The notes under the pieces are model-generated. The model searched no databases, was not told where the DNA came from, and worked only from the letters and a program-made list of their open reading frames with translations. This document shows, piece by piece, positions 43,073 to 54,688 of a DNA stretch of 64,000 nt. This DNA comes from Perca fluviatilis (Eukaryota > Chordata > Actinopteri > Perciformes > Percidae), in the NCBI RefSeq assembly GCF_010015445.1, contig NC_053112.1, positions 3,826,749 through 3,890,748 on the forward strand. The letters are read 5' to 3'. Every line of letters begins with the position of its first letter. Positions within the stretch are counted from its first letter, which is position 1. Position numbers and translations under genes: made by a program.

Positions 43073-43392
43073 GATATATATATGCTTTGCTGCATAACTC
43101 GGTTGTAACGAGTGGTTATTTAAGTCAAAGTTGATCCTCTATCAGTTTGACTCACTCGGCCCATTCTCCTCTGACATTTAGCATCAACAAGGTATTTTTG
43201 CCCCCCAGGACTGCAGCACACTGGATGTTTTTCCTTTTTCAGACCATTCTTTGTAAACCCTAGAAATGGTTGTGCGTGAAAATCCCAGTAACTGAGCAGA
43301 TTGTGAAATACTCAGACCAGCCCGTCTGGCACCAACAACCATGCCACGCTCAAAGTTGAATAGATCAATATTCTTTCCCATTCTGACATTGA
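43073..43392 (-). pseudogene. Tc1-like transposase N-terminal fragment
   Basis: Closely related to 7,000-7,320 (shared TATGCTTTGCTGCATAACTC-like text, TGGCACCAACAACCATGCCA). The minus strand encodes the helix-turn-helix domain: NFERGMVVGARRAGLSISQS, AQLLGFSRTTISRVYKEW. It starts abruptly 26 bp from the TTAA element and is cut on the right near 43,392 by unrelated DNA. This copy has a better-preserved HTH than the 6.6-7.4 kb one. Confidence 0.85.
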
Positions 43393-44020
43393 GCATAGGC
43401 GGCACTAGACTATATTTAGGGGTGCTGAAGCACCCCAAAAATCATCTCAGCACCCCTGAAAAATAGTCATTATCATTGGGATTTTGTGAAATCGTTTAGT
43501 GCACAAACGTTATTACTTTTGCAAACCTGATTTTAGCGATGGAATAGGATAAATGACGACAGACTCAGCTCAGTTGTAGCTAAAGTAAACAACCTATCTG
43601 CGATACCCTGAACGAGGGCGCCTCAGTCAGCCTACTGTTTAGTTTGCGCAGATAACTTTGGGGAACGGTCGTCAGAGTATGGCTACTTTCAACCACTGAA
43701 AAGGTATGGCTAATGGAGTGAAAATGTTAATCTAATCGAATTAACACGTTAAGTAGGCTACAGGTTAGGGCTGGGCGATATGGCCTAAAAATAAAATCCG
43801 GATTTGGATGTAGGACACTAGAAAAGTACAAATGCCAAATGTAAAATAACAAATGTTACGCCAAATGTCACTGGATTTTTATACTAATACAAGTTTTTTT
43901 AATTATATTGTTTTATTATTATTCCTTTTCTTTTGATGTATTATTTTAGGGTGGAACTTCCCTTTAACATATTCATACACTGTGAAGAAACAGCAGAGAT
44001 CACTTTATATTTCACTTTAT
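43393..44020. other. Intergenic DNA with a hAT-like end
   Basis: CATAGGCGGCACTAGACTAT and AGGGGTGCTGAAGCACCCC near 43,393-43,440 look like the terminus of a hAT-type element whose other end I could not place. Nothing else is assigned. Confidence 0.35.
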
Positions 44021-45110
44021 AATTCTTTCTTTCTCTTCATTACTGAATCAAAATCTTCCAATTTACTGCATTCATTATAATCTGAATAAAAGGGATTTAA
44101 CAAGCCTTTCTTTAGAATTATAAGTATTAAACTCAAACTGTAAGTCATTTCTTTCCAAGTAGCCTGACCCAAATTGAAAACAGTTTCCCAAATGTCCCCA
44201 AAGGCCAAGTTTCAGTGAAAATCTAAGTTAATAAATATAACTAAATGGTCCTTAGGACTTAAAAGAAATGGCAACCTTTTCAGTATCAAACATGGTATTC
44301 TGTAGAATATGTGACCACATTTTGGTGGTCCTGGGTCCATGCCAAGGATCCCAAAACGGGATGGATATTTCGGTCAGGACACTTGAAAAGACCTAACTTC
44401 CCAAGTAGTTGACAAGGCAATAATAAATTTCTTTTGTAACGTAGCCTCATGCTTTAAACCTGACAAGCAAGACAAATTTAAGAAATACAACAAAACATAA
44501 ACACAGTGGTGCTCAGACTGATATACAGTAACTATCATTGTATTTTAGGGTGGAACTTCCCTTTAACATATTCATATGCTGGGACAGCAAACAGCAGGGA
44601 AATGATCACTTTATATTTCAGGATAATGTTTATTTCTCTTCATTACTGAATCAAAAACGTTCAACTTATTACATTCATTATAATCAGAATAAAAGTGATT
44701 TAACAAGCCTTTCTTTACAGATTCACAGAAACATCATCTCACTTTAACAATTATCAGATTAAACTCAAACTGTAAATCATTTGTCTAGCTATACAGTGTT
44801 TTTAATAATACAGACATCAGATGAGATTAAAAGCTCAGACAGAAAGCAATCTAATCATTTCCTTTATTTATGTATTTAAAAGTTTAAACAGCTGCACAGG
44901 ACGCAAACATTTTTCAGCAAAACATTTTTTAATGCAACACTTCTGATCTTTAGTCTTCAGTGTTTTTTTTATTTTTTATAATTCAGTATTTGGGGATCTG
45001 CTGCCTCCTGCTGTTCACTCTGCAGGCTCACACTGAATGGCTGCCAGCTGGAAGCAAAACCATCTAAACCAATGGAGAGCAGCTTTCTGAAGCAAACATT
45101 ATACTAAAGT
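44021..45110. repeat. Local segmental duplication, copy 2
   Basis: This is the counterpart of 36,180-38,170. The block CATTCATTATAATCxGAATA is present twice here (44,068 and 44,670) and once in copy 1 (36,506), so a further small tandem duplication occurred. It lacks the hAT element of copy 1 and therefore shows its empty site near 45,060. Confidence 0.85.
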
Positions 45111-46380
45111 AAGAGATGGTTTACCCCAACTCAAAAGTTATTTCATGTCTGTGTGCCTCTTTAGGAGACTAGCTGCATGTCCTGAGTGGATTGATTCCAA
45201 CGGGAGAAGTGAACGTGAACACAGATTTTGAGCGATTCTTTCACCCCGTAATCACCAAACAGGAGCCATTCTTCAAAAAGCTTCATATCTCTACACTAAA
45301 ATGTTATGTTTGAGATGGATATTATAAAAGTAATTGTGTGCACATCCCACCTTCTGGCAGGTGCAGGACAAATGAAAGTACTTAAAAAAATGTAACAACG
45401 CAACGCAAGACTGCTTAAACTAGACACATCAGGAGAAAATTTACTTTGTTTGAGAAAAATTACTTAACTATACAAATATAACTTTTCCATCCATCCAACA
45501 TTCACTACACTTTCAAACGAGGCCACGCCCCTTTAGGAGACAGGAAGTGGGTACCGTTTCAGACCATTGGCGCTGTGTCTGATAAGCTATCTTTAGTTAG
45601 AGATAATCTTTGCTCAAGTTTTTAAACAAATGTAGTAAAGACTTTCACAGAAGCACCTCAAAAACCTGAAAGGAAACATATTTAAAGGTTTTTAATTTCA
45701 AACCACAGCTGTGCAGTGAGTCATCCTATATAGGCGGTGGGCCGAGGAGAGATTTCGTGTTTTCAGACGATCTGTGGTGATGGATAACCCAGTTTTTTAT
45801 ATGTAACCGCTACGCTTTTCAACAAAGCAAATAAAAATTGTTGCCACTCACATACTTTGTCTATAACTATAATATCGGTAACTTCCTCCAGGTTATTTTC
45901 CCGGCGAATGAAGCAGGCAGCTACGTCTGTGGTCCGACATTCATGACGTACTTGTTGCCTTCATCCAATAGCGTGGGTAGGAAAGCGTCGGTGTTGGTGA
46001 CGCGTTTGTCAACAACTGGCTGTTACCATAGAAACGTTTAGCGTACCCGTAAAACTGTGAACGGCTAGAGTGAGCGTCTGCCATTGAAGTCTCTGATAGT
46101 TTATGTACACGATCTTGTACCTTTTCCTCTCTTTTTTTTGCCGTTTTCAAAATATTTTTTTGCACCGAGTGAGTTATGCTCACTATTCATCTTGTAGCTG
46201 GTTGGCTCGGTTCCAGACTTACCTCTTCAAATTAAATTTGCTGCCGCTAGGGTGCGTCTAGATTTCTAGGCTAATGAATGGGGAAAAATACTTCCTGAAC
46301 CAGAGCCGATAAAAAGTGGGCGGTCACTGTTGAGCTCTATATACTGGAAAGAAATGGCAAAACATGAAGTGCAATGAACA
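45111..46380. other. Intergenic DNA, no gene recognised
   Basis: Upstream flank of the plus-strand multidomain gene. No clear promoter motif or transposon terminus identified. Confidence 0.4.
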
Positions 46381-46687
46381 ATGAAGTGCTGCATGCATAT
46401 ATTTGAGGGAAGTGGACCCACCATTCCCTTCACAGACATAAGTTGGGAGAAATTCATTAAATCAGTGTTTCTGTGGAAAGACCTCGAGTCTAGAGAAAGT
46501 ATTATAGCAGAAGAGGCAATACAGGCATACCAGTTACAAAGCCAGGAACCTACAAACCAGTTAGTCAAACCAGCTAACACTGGCTACCACAGGGAGTGCT
46601 ACAGCCATTTCACAAATATCACCAAGATAAAACGAGCACAGCGGAGAAAAGAGAAGGCAGTATTAGTTGAAGAAACTGCAAAGGAAG
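46381..46687 (+). pseudogene. Multidomain PIN/CXC-like protein, exon 1
   Basis: About 102 codons from an ATG at 46,381 (an in-frame stop lies two codons before) to a donor AAG|GTTTGT. It ends one base into a codon, which exon 2 completes in frame (acceptor TTTTTTAG at 47,325). It encodes WEKFIKSVFLWKDLESRES, then NTGYHRECYSHFTNITKIKR. The YHxxCYxxFT motif recurs in exon 2, so the N-terminus holds two related, probably zinc-binding modules. It belongs to a gene that is broken further downstream. Confidence 0.6.
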
Positions 46688-46754
46688 GTTTGTATTATTA
46701 TAATATTGTATAGACAGGTGGTGCAGTATAAATAGTTTGACATACAGTGCAGTG

Positions 46755-47225
46755 ATAGTTTTTTATTGATCCCAAAAAAAATTAGTGTTGCAGCAGCAAA
46801 ATATCAGACACAGCACACATACAGAATATACATTAAATAATAGGATACAATATACATGACATAATAGAATACAAGTTGGGAATACAAGTACAGCTGTTTC
46901 ACTAGTATTGATAAAGATGTGTAGATAGTAGTATACAGTTAGGAAAGTAGTATGGTTTACAGTAATATAAATTACATATAAATGTGTGTATTAGTATATT
47001 AGCAGTAGCCTTATAAGAATAAATATGGATAAGCAATATGAACAATGTATGAACATGTACAGATATGTGCAATGTAGTAGCAGTAACATAAGAATAGTAC
47101 AAATAATATAGATATATGTAGTGTATAAACAGCAATATAATAAAAACACCCTGCCAAAATGTACCCTTCCAATTATAGCAAAATGGTCCCCATGTTAAGG
47201 GAACAGGTGGAACCAATATATGGAG
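46755..47225 (-). mobile_element. LINE 3' tail in the intron, minus strand
   Basis: On the plus strand the segment opens with TTTTTTATTGATCCCAAAAA, the complement of the GGGATCAATAAA tail of CR1/Rex-type LINEs. A simple A/T-rich 3' untranslated region follows, with repeated ATATAGATATATGTAG-like words. It lies fully within the intron. Confidence 0.55.
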
Positions 47226-47325
47226 CATGAGGTTTCCCCTGCTGAATGTTACAAACCATTTTTCTTTAATCAGTGATGTGAGAGAAGGGTGCAGAATCTA
47301 AATCTATTGTTTTGCACTTTTTTAG

Positions 47326-50300
47326 TGGTAGAGGCAGAGGATGGTCAGGCAACTCCAGTGAAAACACGGGCTCTGAGGTCTTACACCAGTGACCTCTACA
47401 CATCCAAGCGTGCCCCACACCTGCTTCCAGTACAATGCATTATTTGCAAACATGAGAAGTACAAGGTTCAGACACACAGCAGGAAAAGGATAAAAGAAAA
47501 ACTAACACTGTGTGAAACACTCCATGCCGGGAAATTGCTTCTCGCTGCTGAAGGCAGAAGGGATGAGTCTCTCCTTCTCCATATCCAAGACAGGGACTTG
47601 GTGGCTAGTGAAGCACGGTATCACTTCACCTGCTATCGAGATTATACCCGGTACCTGACCACACACAAAATTGAGAGAAAAGAAACGAACATATATGAAA
47701 ATGGATACAAGCACTTCTGCAAAACAGTCATTGAGGAGAGGCTGTTAAAACACCGTGAAGTGCTTCGACTGTCAAAGCTGAATTTGCTTTTCAAAAAAAC
47801 TGTGGAAGAAACAGAGGGAGTGAACATTGCAGCTTATAAGGCAAACTCACTAAAAGCAAGACTTCACAAGTCTCATCCCTTCTTGAAATTCCAGAAGGCA
47901 TCCACAACCTACCTTGTATATGTGGACAATCTGTCAGCTGATGAGATTGTGCATGAAGTTGCTGTCTCCTCTGCTTCCTCCTCATCTGAAGAAAGTGAAG
48001 GAGAAATGACAAGTCAAGGAGATATTGAAAATGCCACCATCAACACTGATGATTCTCGGCTGTTATATCATGCAGCAATGACACTTAAAGAAATCATTCA
48101 AAACACATCAAAAAGATCACCAAAGCTTCCATGGCCTCCCACAGCAGGTGACCTAACACTGGAAAATGCCCTGAGTGTAGTGCCTCACCAACTTTTTAAT
48201 TTCATTGCATGGACATCAGGAATGTCATCACAACCATCAGATGAACGTGTTGCTGTCACTTCAGAGGACAGCAGAAAGATAGTGTCCACTTGTCAGGACA
48301 TTATTACCCTGGCAACCAGAGGACGGTGGCTCATGCCAAAACAGTGCTCACTTGCAATGGCAGTTCGGCATATGACTGGCTCGGCACAGCTTATAGGGTT
48401 GTTAAATTGTCTGGGTCACTGCTCATCCAATACCCAGGTCCTTGAGCATGATACTGCCCTTGATCTCCAGCAGGACCAATACAGATATGCTCAAACAACC
48501 AGTAGAAGAATTGATGCTGCATTCTTTTTACTGAAAGTACCTGAGGCCCAGGGCAAAGTCCTTCCTGGATGGACAGGGTTTAATGTCATGTTGAAGGAAG
48601 AGACCGTCCTACCATCTACACACGTTGGCTACCTACCAGTGATTGACGCCAGCCCGACTGATCTCAACACTGTCCACACTATCCTGAGCCACTCCATTGC
48701 CATTGCTGACACTTTGGAACAACGAGAAGTTGTTTTGGTTATGGATCAAGCCATATATGCCAAGGCCCAAGAGATCCGTTGGCAAACAAATTCTTACTCC
48801 GAGAGAATTGTAGTGAGGATGGGAGAGTTCCACACAGCAATGGCATATCTGTCATGCATAGGAAAGTTGTATGGTGATGCTGGCTTTCAGGACATCTTGA
48901 TTGAGTCTGACCTGGTGGCCGCGAGGCTCAATCGATGGAGTGATCTCCGGCCATCACTACAACAGGAGCATACGGGCTCACAAGCTCCTGATGGAAGCAC
49001 TCCAGAAACTGGTGGGCATACTTGGACACACTCACACAAGAACAAAATGCAGCTGCTTTAAAAGTGGCAACAGATCTGCAGGAGTGTTTTCCCTGTGAAG
49101 AGTTCAAGGTCATGCTAACATCAGACACATTTCAGCAGTTACTGCAAGGTTATGAAGAATTTGTGGTGAAAAACAACTGCAACCACACATTCGCATTTTG
49201 GAGCACATACCTTGACATGATGGAAGATTTGCTTCTTTTCATCAGGGCAACAAGAGAGGGGAACTGGGCTCTCCATTTGTCCACAGTGCGAAGTATGCTG
49301 CCCTGGTTTTTTGCCTGTGACAAAGTAAATTATGCCAGGTATTTGACGGCATATTGGGCTGAAATGACCAACCTGGAAGACACACACCCTTCAGCACACC
49401 AGCAGCTTCTTTCAGGGGACTTTGTGGCACAAAGACATCAAAGTCATGGTTTTGCCGGCACCGCATGTGATCAAGTCATTGAGCAAACAGCCAATCGTGA
49501 CTCAAAGACAAAGGGAGGCATCAGTGGGTTCTCTCTGAACAAAGGTGCAGTTCACCGCTGGACCCTAACACAACATGAGCGGGCAGCAATCACTTTTGAA
49601 TGCAAAACAATGGCAGGAAAGTGCCCGGTAGGACATCTTAACTCTGAGCTAGACAACACCAGAATGCAGAGAGATCAGGCTGATGTGATGAACATTTTGA
49701 CCACTATCCAAAATATGGTTAATCCTTTTGACCCATTGCTGGATGGAGAATCTCTTTGTCACATCTCTTCTGGCCAACATGCATCAGACAATGTTGCCAC
49801 AGACTTACTAGGGGCTAAACAAAGAGGTGTAAAGGCACTCACTGAATTCTGTGAAGAAAGGATCATCAATGGCGAAGCATCATTCCATGACCCTATAAAC
49901 AAAATGAAAATCAAAACATTCAAAGACACTGGCCAAAGTACAGTCACAAAAATTAGAGGAAAAGAAATCACCCTAACATCAAATCGCAACTTGTTTGCAA
50001 GGCTAATTGTTGTGGGCAGCGTTAGGCAAATTAACATTGATGAAATGCTCACTTACAGTTTGGGTCCTTTTCCACAGTCAATTTCCAACTTTGATGGCTC
50101 TCTGGTCAAAACTAACAAAGCTAAGCTGATGCACATCTTGCTCGATGAGATCAACCCACCTGATACAGTGAGTGACATTCCTGATGGCTCAGTTTGGATT
50201 TGGGATGCAATGGCTCTGGTGCAACAACTAAAGCCACAGCCAACATTTGGGTTGTATGCTGATCATGTACTGAGGACATTGGTTCAATCAGCTAAGGCAA

Positions 50301-51438
50301 CTAAGTCAACAGAGATTCATTTTGTATGCGACACATACAGCGACCTGAGCATCAAAAATGCTGAGCATAGTCGACGTGCAGAACAGGGCTACCAAAAAAT
50401 CAAAATCTATGGAGATGACCAAAAAACCCCAAAGCAGTGGAAAAAATTCCTGGCATGTGGCCAAAATAAAGAAAACTTACTGGAGTATTTCTTCCAAAAT
50501 TGGAGCTCATCTGCAAAGAATATAATTGGCAATATAACCGTCATTGTTGCACATGGAAGCAAGTGTCATGCAATTAAGGTGAATATGAGCTATACTGGCC
50601 TTGAGATACTGGAACTCAAAGACCTAGAGACAAGTCAAGAGGAGGCAGACACCAGAATGATGCTGCATGCAGCCCATGCAGCCAAATACAGCCATGACCT
50701 GGTAATCAAGAGCCCAGACACGGATGTCTTTGTGCTGGCTCTAGCTTTCTGTAGCCACATTGATGGCCACCTCCATTTCCATACTGCCAAGGGGAGAAAC
50801 ACACACATTACTGACATTACCAAGCTACATGCCCATCTTGGCGAAGACAAATGTGATGCCCTTGTGGGTCTGCATGCCTTTTCTGGATGTGACACTGTGA
50901 GCGCTCTGCATAAGGTTGGGAAAGCAAAAGCATACAAAAACTAAGTTCAAAACAGAATACATCGCTATGTTTAGAGAACTAGGAACAAATTTCACCCCAT
51001 CACCACAACTATGTGAGGCTCTGGAAGCTTACGCGTGACCTATATGATCAGAAGGACTGCCAAGATGTCAATATTGCGAGGGCTAAACTGTTCAAATCAG
51101 GTAAATGTTCTGAGAGAGACTTACCTCCAAACAAAGACTCCTTGCATAAACACATCCAGCGGGCAAGCTATCAGGCTGCGGTACACAGGAGGAGTCTTGA
51201 GTGTATGCCAGACATTCCTCCTCCTGTAAATCATGGCTGGAAGATGGTAGGAGATTTCTATGGAGTGGACTGGATGACACTTCCGCCAGCTCCAGAGGCC
51301 ATACTGGAACTTGTGCACTGCTCGTGTAAAAAAACAAATTGTGTTAAGGGTAGATGCACATGTAAACTGCACGAGCTGCCATGTACAAACCTCTGTCAGT
51401 GTGTAAACTGTGACAATAAGCCACTTGAAGATGACTAG
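47326..51438 (+). pseudogene. Multidomain zinc-module / PIN-like / CXC protein, broken
   Basis: The frame is open at 47,326-48,925, passes through a shifted 85-bp strip, is open again from about 49,010 to 50,940, and ends at 51,013-51,438. At least four frameshifts (about 48,925, 49,008, 50,940 and 51,038) break it. Parts in order: a zinc-like module (VQCIICKHEK ... DLVASEARYHFTCYRDYT); an acidic Ser/Glu linker; a core with VVLVMDQAIYAKAQEIRW and VRMGEFHTAMAYLSCIGK, which resembles DUF6589-type domains from memory; a region arranged like a PIN/FEN nuclease (WIWDAMALVQ, FVCDTYSD, EEADTRMMLHAA, IKSPDTDVFVLAL, LHAFSGCDTVSALHKVGK); and a cysteine tail (VHCSCKKTNCVKGRCTCKLH) of CXC type. The protein was probably over 1,300 residues. 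I recognise it as a multicopy animal family of unknown function. No flanking inverted repeats were found. Confidence 0.7.
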
Positions 51439-52929
51439 GGCACATGGCTTGATCCTGGCTCTTTGGGGATTGGTGCGTGTGTGTGCAGGATACCTAGGGC
51501 TCGGTTTACAACTATCGGGGGGAAACTCAAAAGTGAAAAAGGGAAACTCAAAGTGAAATTTTCATGCCATGGGACCTTTAAGATTGACTACGACGCTCTG
51601 ATTGTAATGCTCTGAATTTAGTCTGGTGGTGTCTGGTCTCATCCTCGCACACATGCATGCACTCTTTCTCACCACAACTGCTGAAGCAGACCTGAAGGAT
51701 GTGTGGTAGCCTGTAAATAATGACCCCTTACTGGTTTTGACATACCACCACGTGTATGTCTGTGTATGTTGGCTACTCCTGCAGAAGTAAATCTGTATAA
51801 CATGTTTATGTACATTATAACTCTGCTCTGTTTTGATAGCCTATGTTATTTGATAGTTAAACTTATAATCTTTCTATTACATGCAGTTCTAACGTGTTTG
51901 GTTGATTGTAGTTTATTTGAGCTCTTAGCTCTCTGTTTAGAATATTGTCTGCTTACTGACCCTTACACGTTACATCAGATGTATCTGATAATTAAATATG
52001 TCTTCAACATCAACAGGTTCACGTTTACCTTGAGTTTTTGGCGAACGTTTGCAAACAGTCTGAGGTAATTATCCGCGAACATACAGTGGAGCTGTAGCCT
52101 ATGTTAGTTGGATGAAGTGTTACCATTACAATTAAATGTTGACACCAAATCGTTCAAATTTAAGTGTTCAGAGAAATCATCTTCACCATGAAGGTTCGCC
52201 ACTGTTTGCCAAATTTTAACGCACCTCAGCTTACGTTAAATAACGTTAGATGAGAGTCAAACGTGCTAACGTTGGGTACAGTGCATGATGCTAGCTACTG
52301 CTAGTTAGCTAGCTAGCTAGTTAGCTGAAAGTACCTTACTTAAAACGACACTAACGAGACGCTTACATACGTTTGAACAACGCAGTGTACAAAACAAACG
52401 TTTTATATAGATATCATATTATAATTAAATGAATACTTACAGTCAACCACTCAAAGAATGTCCATGGCGATGGTAAATGCGCTGCCGCCGTAGTATAGCT
52501 GCTGCTTGTGTATATAAACGTGTCTGACGCTGGTATAATACCCCGTCTAAATACGCTACATCTGATTGGTTAAAAATAATTCTAAATCAGTATCTTGCCG
52601 CGCTATTGGCTCGACTAATATAGTAGGCAACCGCGTTTGCCTGTATATTTACGGTCGTGCACTATGATTTTCGGGGAAAATGTGCAACAAACGGGAGTGG
52701 CAACAGTTGTCATATCGTTGAGAATAAAACAATCGTCCCAACTTTACAAATCCAGGTTCTCCCTCCATGGGGATCATCCATTTCGAAAAGTAAAGCAGAT
52801 ACGGAACCTCGGCCCACCGTCTAATATGGTAAAACTTTATTATAACCATTGCTAATAAATTGTACATTGCTAGATAACTAAACGTAAGTTAATACTTATT
52901 ATTAGTAAACATTATAAATCATCATTTCA
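51439..52929. other. Intergenic DNA with a solo transposon end
   Basis: At 51,540-51,581 TTTTCATGCCATGGGACCTT TAA is the terminus of the family whose other end is at 10,444. A 72-codon plus-strand frame at 52,637-52,855 shows no recognised homology. AT-rich sequence with a GCTAGCTAGCTAG run near 52,300. Confidence 0.45.
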
Positions 52930-53470
52930 TTGTTTGTTGACAGTAAATTAACTATTAACCATAAACTTAAACTGGTCCAGAATTCAGCTGCCCGCATCAT
53001 AACTCGAACCCCCTCCATCCACCACATCACTCCTGTCCTCCAACAGCTCCACTGGCTCCCGGTCCAGTTCCGTATCCAATTCAAAGTCCTCCTGTTTACA
53101 TTCAAAGCCATCCACAACTCCCCCCCATATTTGTCTGATCTCCTCCAGGTTCCCACTCCCTCCTCCATACACCTGTCTGTCCCCTCTGCCCATCTCACCA
53201 TCACAGGAAGCAGAACATTCAGCCGCTCTGCTCCCCGTCTCTGGAATTCATTACCGACCTAACTCAGAAACATCAATTCATTCCCCATTTAAAATTGCAA
53301 GTCAACACACATCTGTTTAAAACTGCCTATTCCACTTGATGTCAATTGCTCTGCCTCTTTCTGTTGTTTCTATTGTTGTTTTTTTCTTTTTTTGTATGTC
53401 TTATGTATCCTTGTACGATGTCCTTGAGTGCAGAGAAAGGCGCCTTTAAATAAAATGTATTATTATTATT
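52930..53470 (+). mobile_element. LINE (L2-like) 3' end with (ATT)n tail
   Basis: The frame has LVQNSAARIITRTPSIHHIT, then LHWLPVQFRIQFK and RSAPRLWNSLPT: the C-terminal part of an L2/CR1-type reverse transcriptase protein. The 3' tail GAAAGGCGCCTTTAAATAAA followed by ATTATTATTATT is the classic LINE2-type end. 5' truncated; one frameshift near 53,262. Confidence 0.88.
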
Positions 53471-53642
53471 AACTCAAATTGAACTATCAATTTACCATTG
53501 ATTAGTGGCGGTTATTATAAAGTGTATATATTAGTGACTCCTTTAATGTATTGTTCTCTTGTAATTTGGAGTTTGATTTACAAAGAGATTGTTTGTGTTG
53601 GTCAGCAGTGTGAGTGTTTCTTTGCACAGGAGACTCTCCGTC

Positions 53643-54322
53643 CTACAGAGAACACAGAGACACTGAACCAGGCCACCCTAACCAGAATCCAGGATAAAGA
53701 GGTTCAGCGAATGTGGCGTTGAAGGTGTAGAGGTGAATCAGCATGTCAGAGGATACTCTGTAGAAGGACAGAGTCCCAGCAGGATAGTCCACATACACTC
53801 CTACTCTATCAGAGACAGGGGAGGAGGAGAGGTGTGTTTCTCTGTTACTGTGACAGACAGAGTAACCACCATCAGAGCAGAACAGACTCCAGGGCTGACC
53901 ATTCCATCCAAACACACAGTCTTCACTGTGTCCTTTCCTCTTGATTCCTCTGTAAGTCACTGATGAGGAGGAGAGAGGGAGGACTGTTTGTATGTTATTG
54001 TGCCAGACAGAGTAACCTTCCTCATCAGAGCAGAACAGACTCCAGGACTGATCATTCCCTCCAAACCTGCAGTCTTCACTACCTCCTCTCCTCCCGATTC
54101 CTCTGTAACTCACTGCTACACGAACCTCTCCACTCCTCTCGACCTCCCAGTAACAGCGACCAGTCAGACCATCTCTACACAGCAGCTGCCACCAGTAGTC
54201 AAACCTCTCTGGATGATCAGGATATGGCTGCCTCCCTCTCTCTGCTGTCACCTTCCTGTTGTTGTCAGACAGTTTGAGGTCTGTGCTCACTGTGTTTGTG
54301 TCCAGTGTGAGTTCACAGGCCC
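53643..54322 (-). CDS. NLR gene, terminal B30.2 exon with internal duplication
   Basis: Starts after the acceptor TCTCCATCAG and ends at a stop near 53,643. The PRY part is ACELTLDTNTVSTDLKLSDN and the SPRY part begins ERFDYWWQLLCRDGLTGRCY. The central SPRY segment is present twice in tandem: VSYRGIGRRGGSEDCRFGGN ... SWSLFCSDEEGYSVWHN, then VTYRGIKRKGHSEDCVFGWN ... PWSLFCSDGGYSVCHSN. It ends with VGVYVDYPAGTLSFYRVSSD. Fish NLR B30.2 domains normally have this segment once. The phase matches the 47-bp linker exon at 56,218-56,264. The domain probably recognises ligands or partner proteins in the cytosol. Whether the enlarged domain folds is unknown. Confidence 0.88.
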
Positions 54323-54688
54323 CTGATGGAGAGAATGACACACAACACAGCAGCAGTTTATCATCTAAAACACCTGATGGTTTATTTGTTTCTTTATTAA
54401 CAGACTGAATGTTAATTAGATCAAAACTTCACAATGAAACATCTCTTTGGATTAACGAGAATAGAATACAGATACACAAGCTACAATTTCAACTTCCTTC
54501 TGTTTTTAAATGTTTCTATGTAAAAAAAATTGTTATTCACACAAAAATAAAATAAAAGTTAAAACAAAACAGACTATAGTGTAATCACTCTCCTGTCTTT
54601 GGTCATCACCATATCTTATTTAATCTCTTTCAGCTGAAATCAGCTGTTTGAAATTATCACGTTATTGTGTTGTAAATAATCTGCTAAA
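54323..54688 (-). other. NLR intron, no other feature
   Basis: AT-rich intron sequence upstream of the B30.2 exon, before the inserted LINE. Confidence 0.5.

Noticed and set aside
46381..51438. Viral or retroviral origin of the large multidomain gene
   Set aside because: No reverse transcriptase, capsid, protease or terminal repeats are visible; the motifs are nuclease-like and zinc-binding-like.
52637..52855. 72-codon plus-strand frame as a small gene
   Set aside because: No recognised family, no clear splice or polyadenylation context beyond a possible GT after the last Met; left as unassigned.
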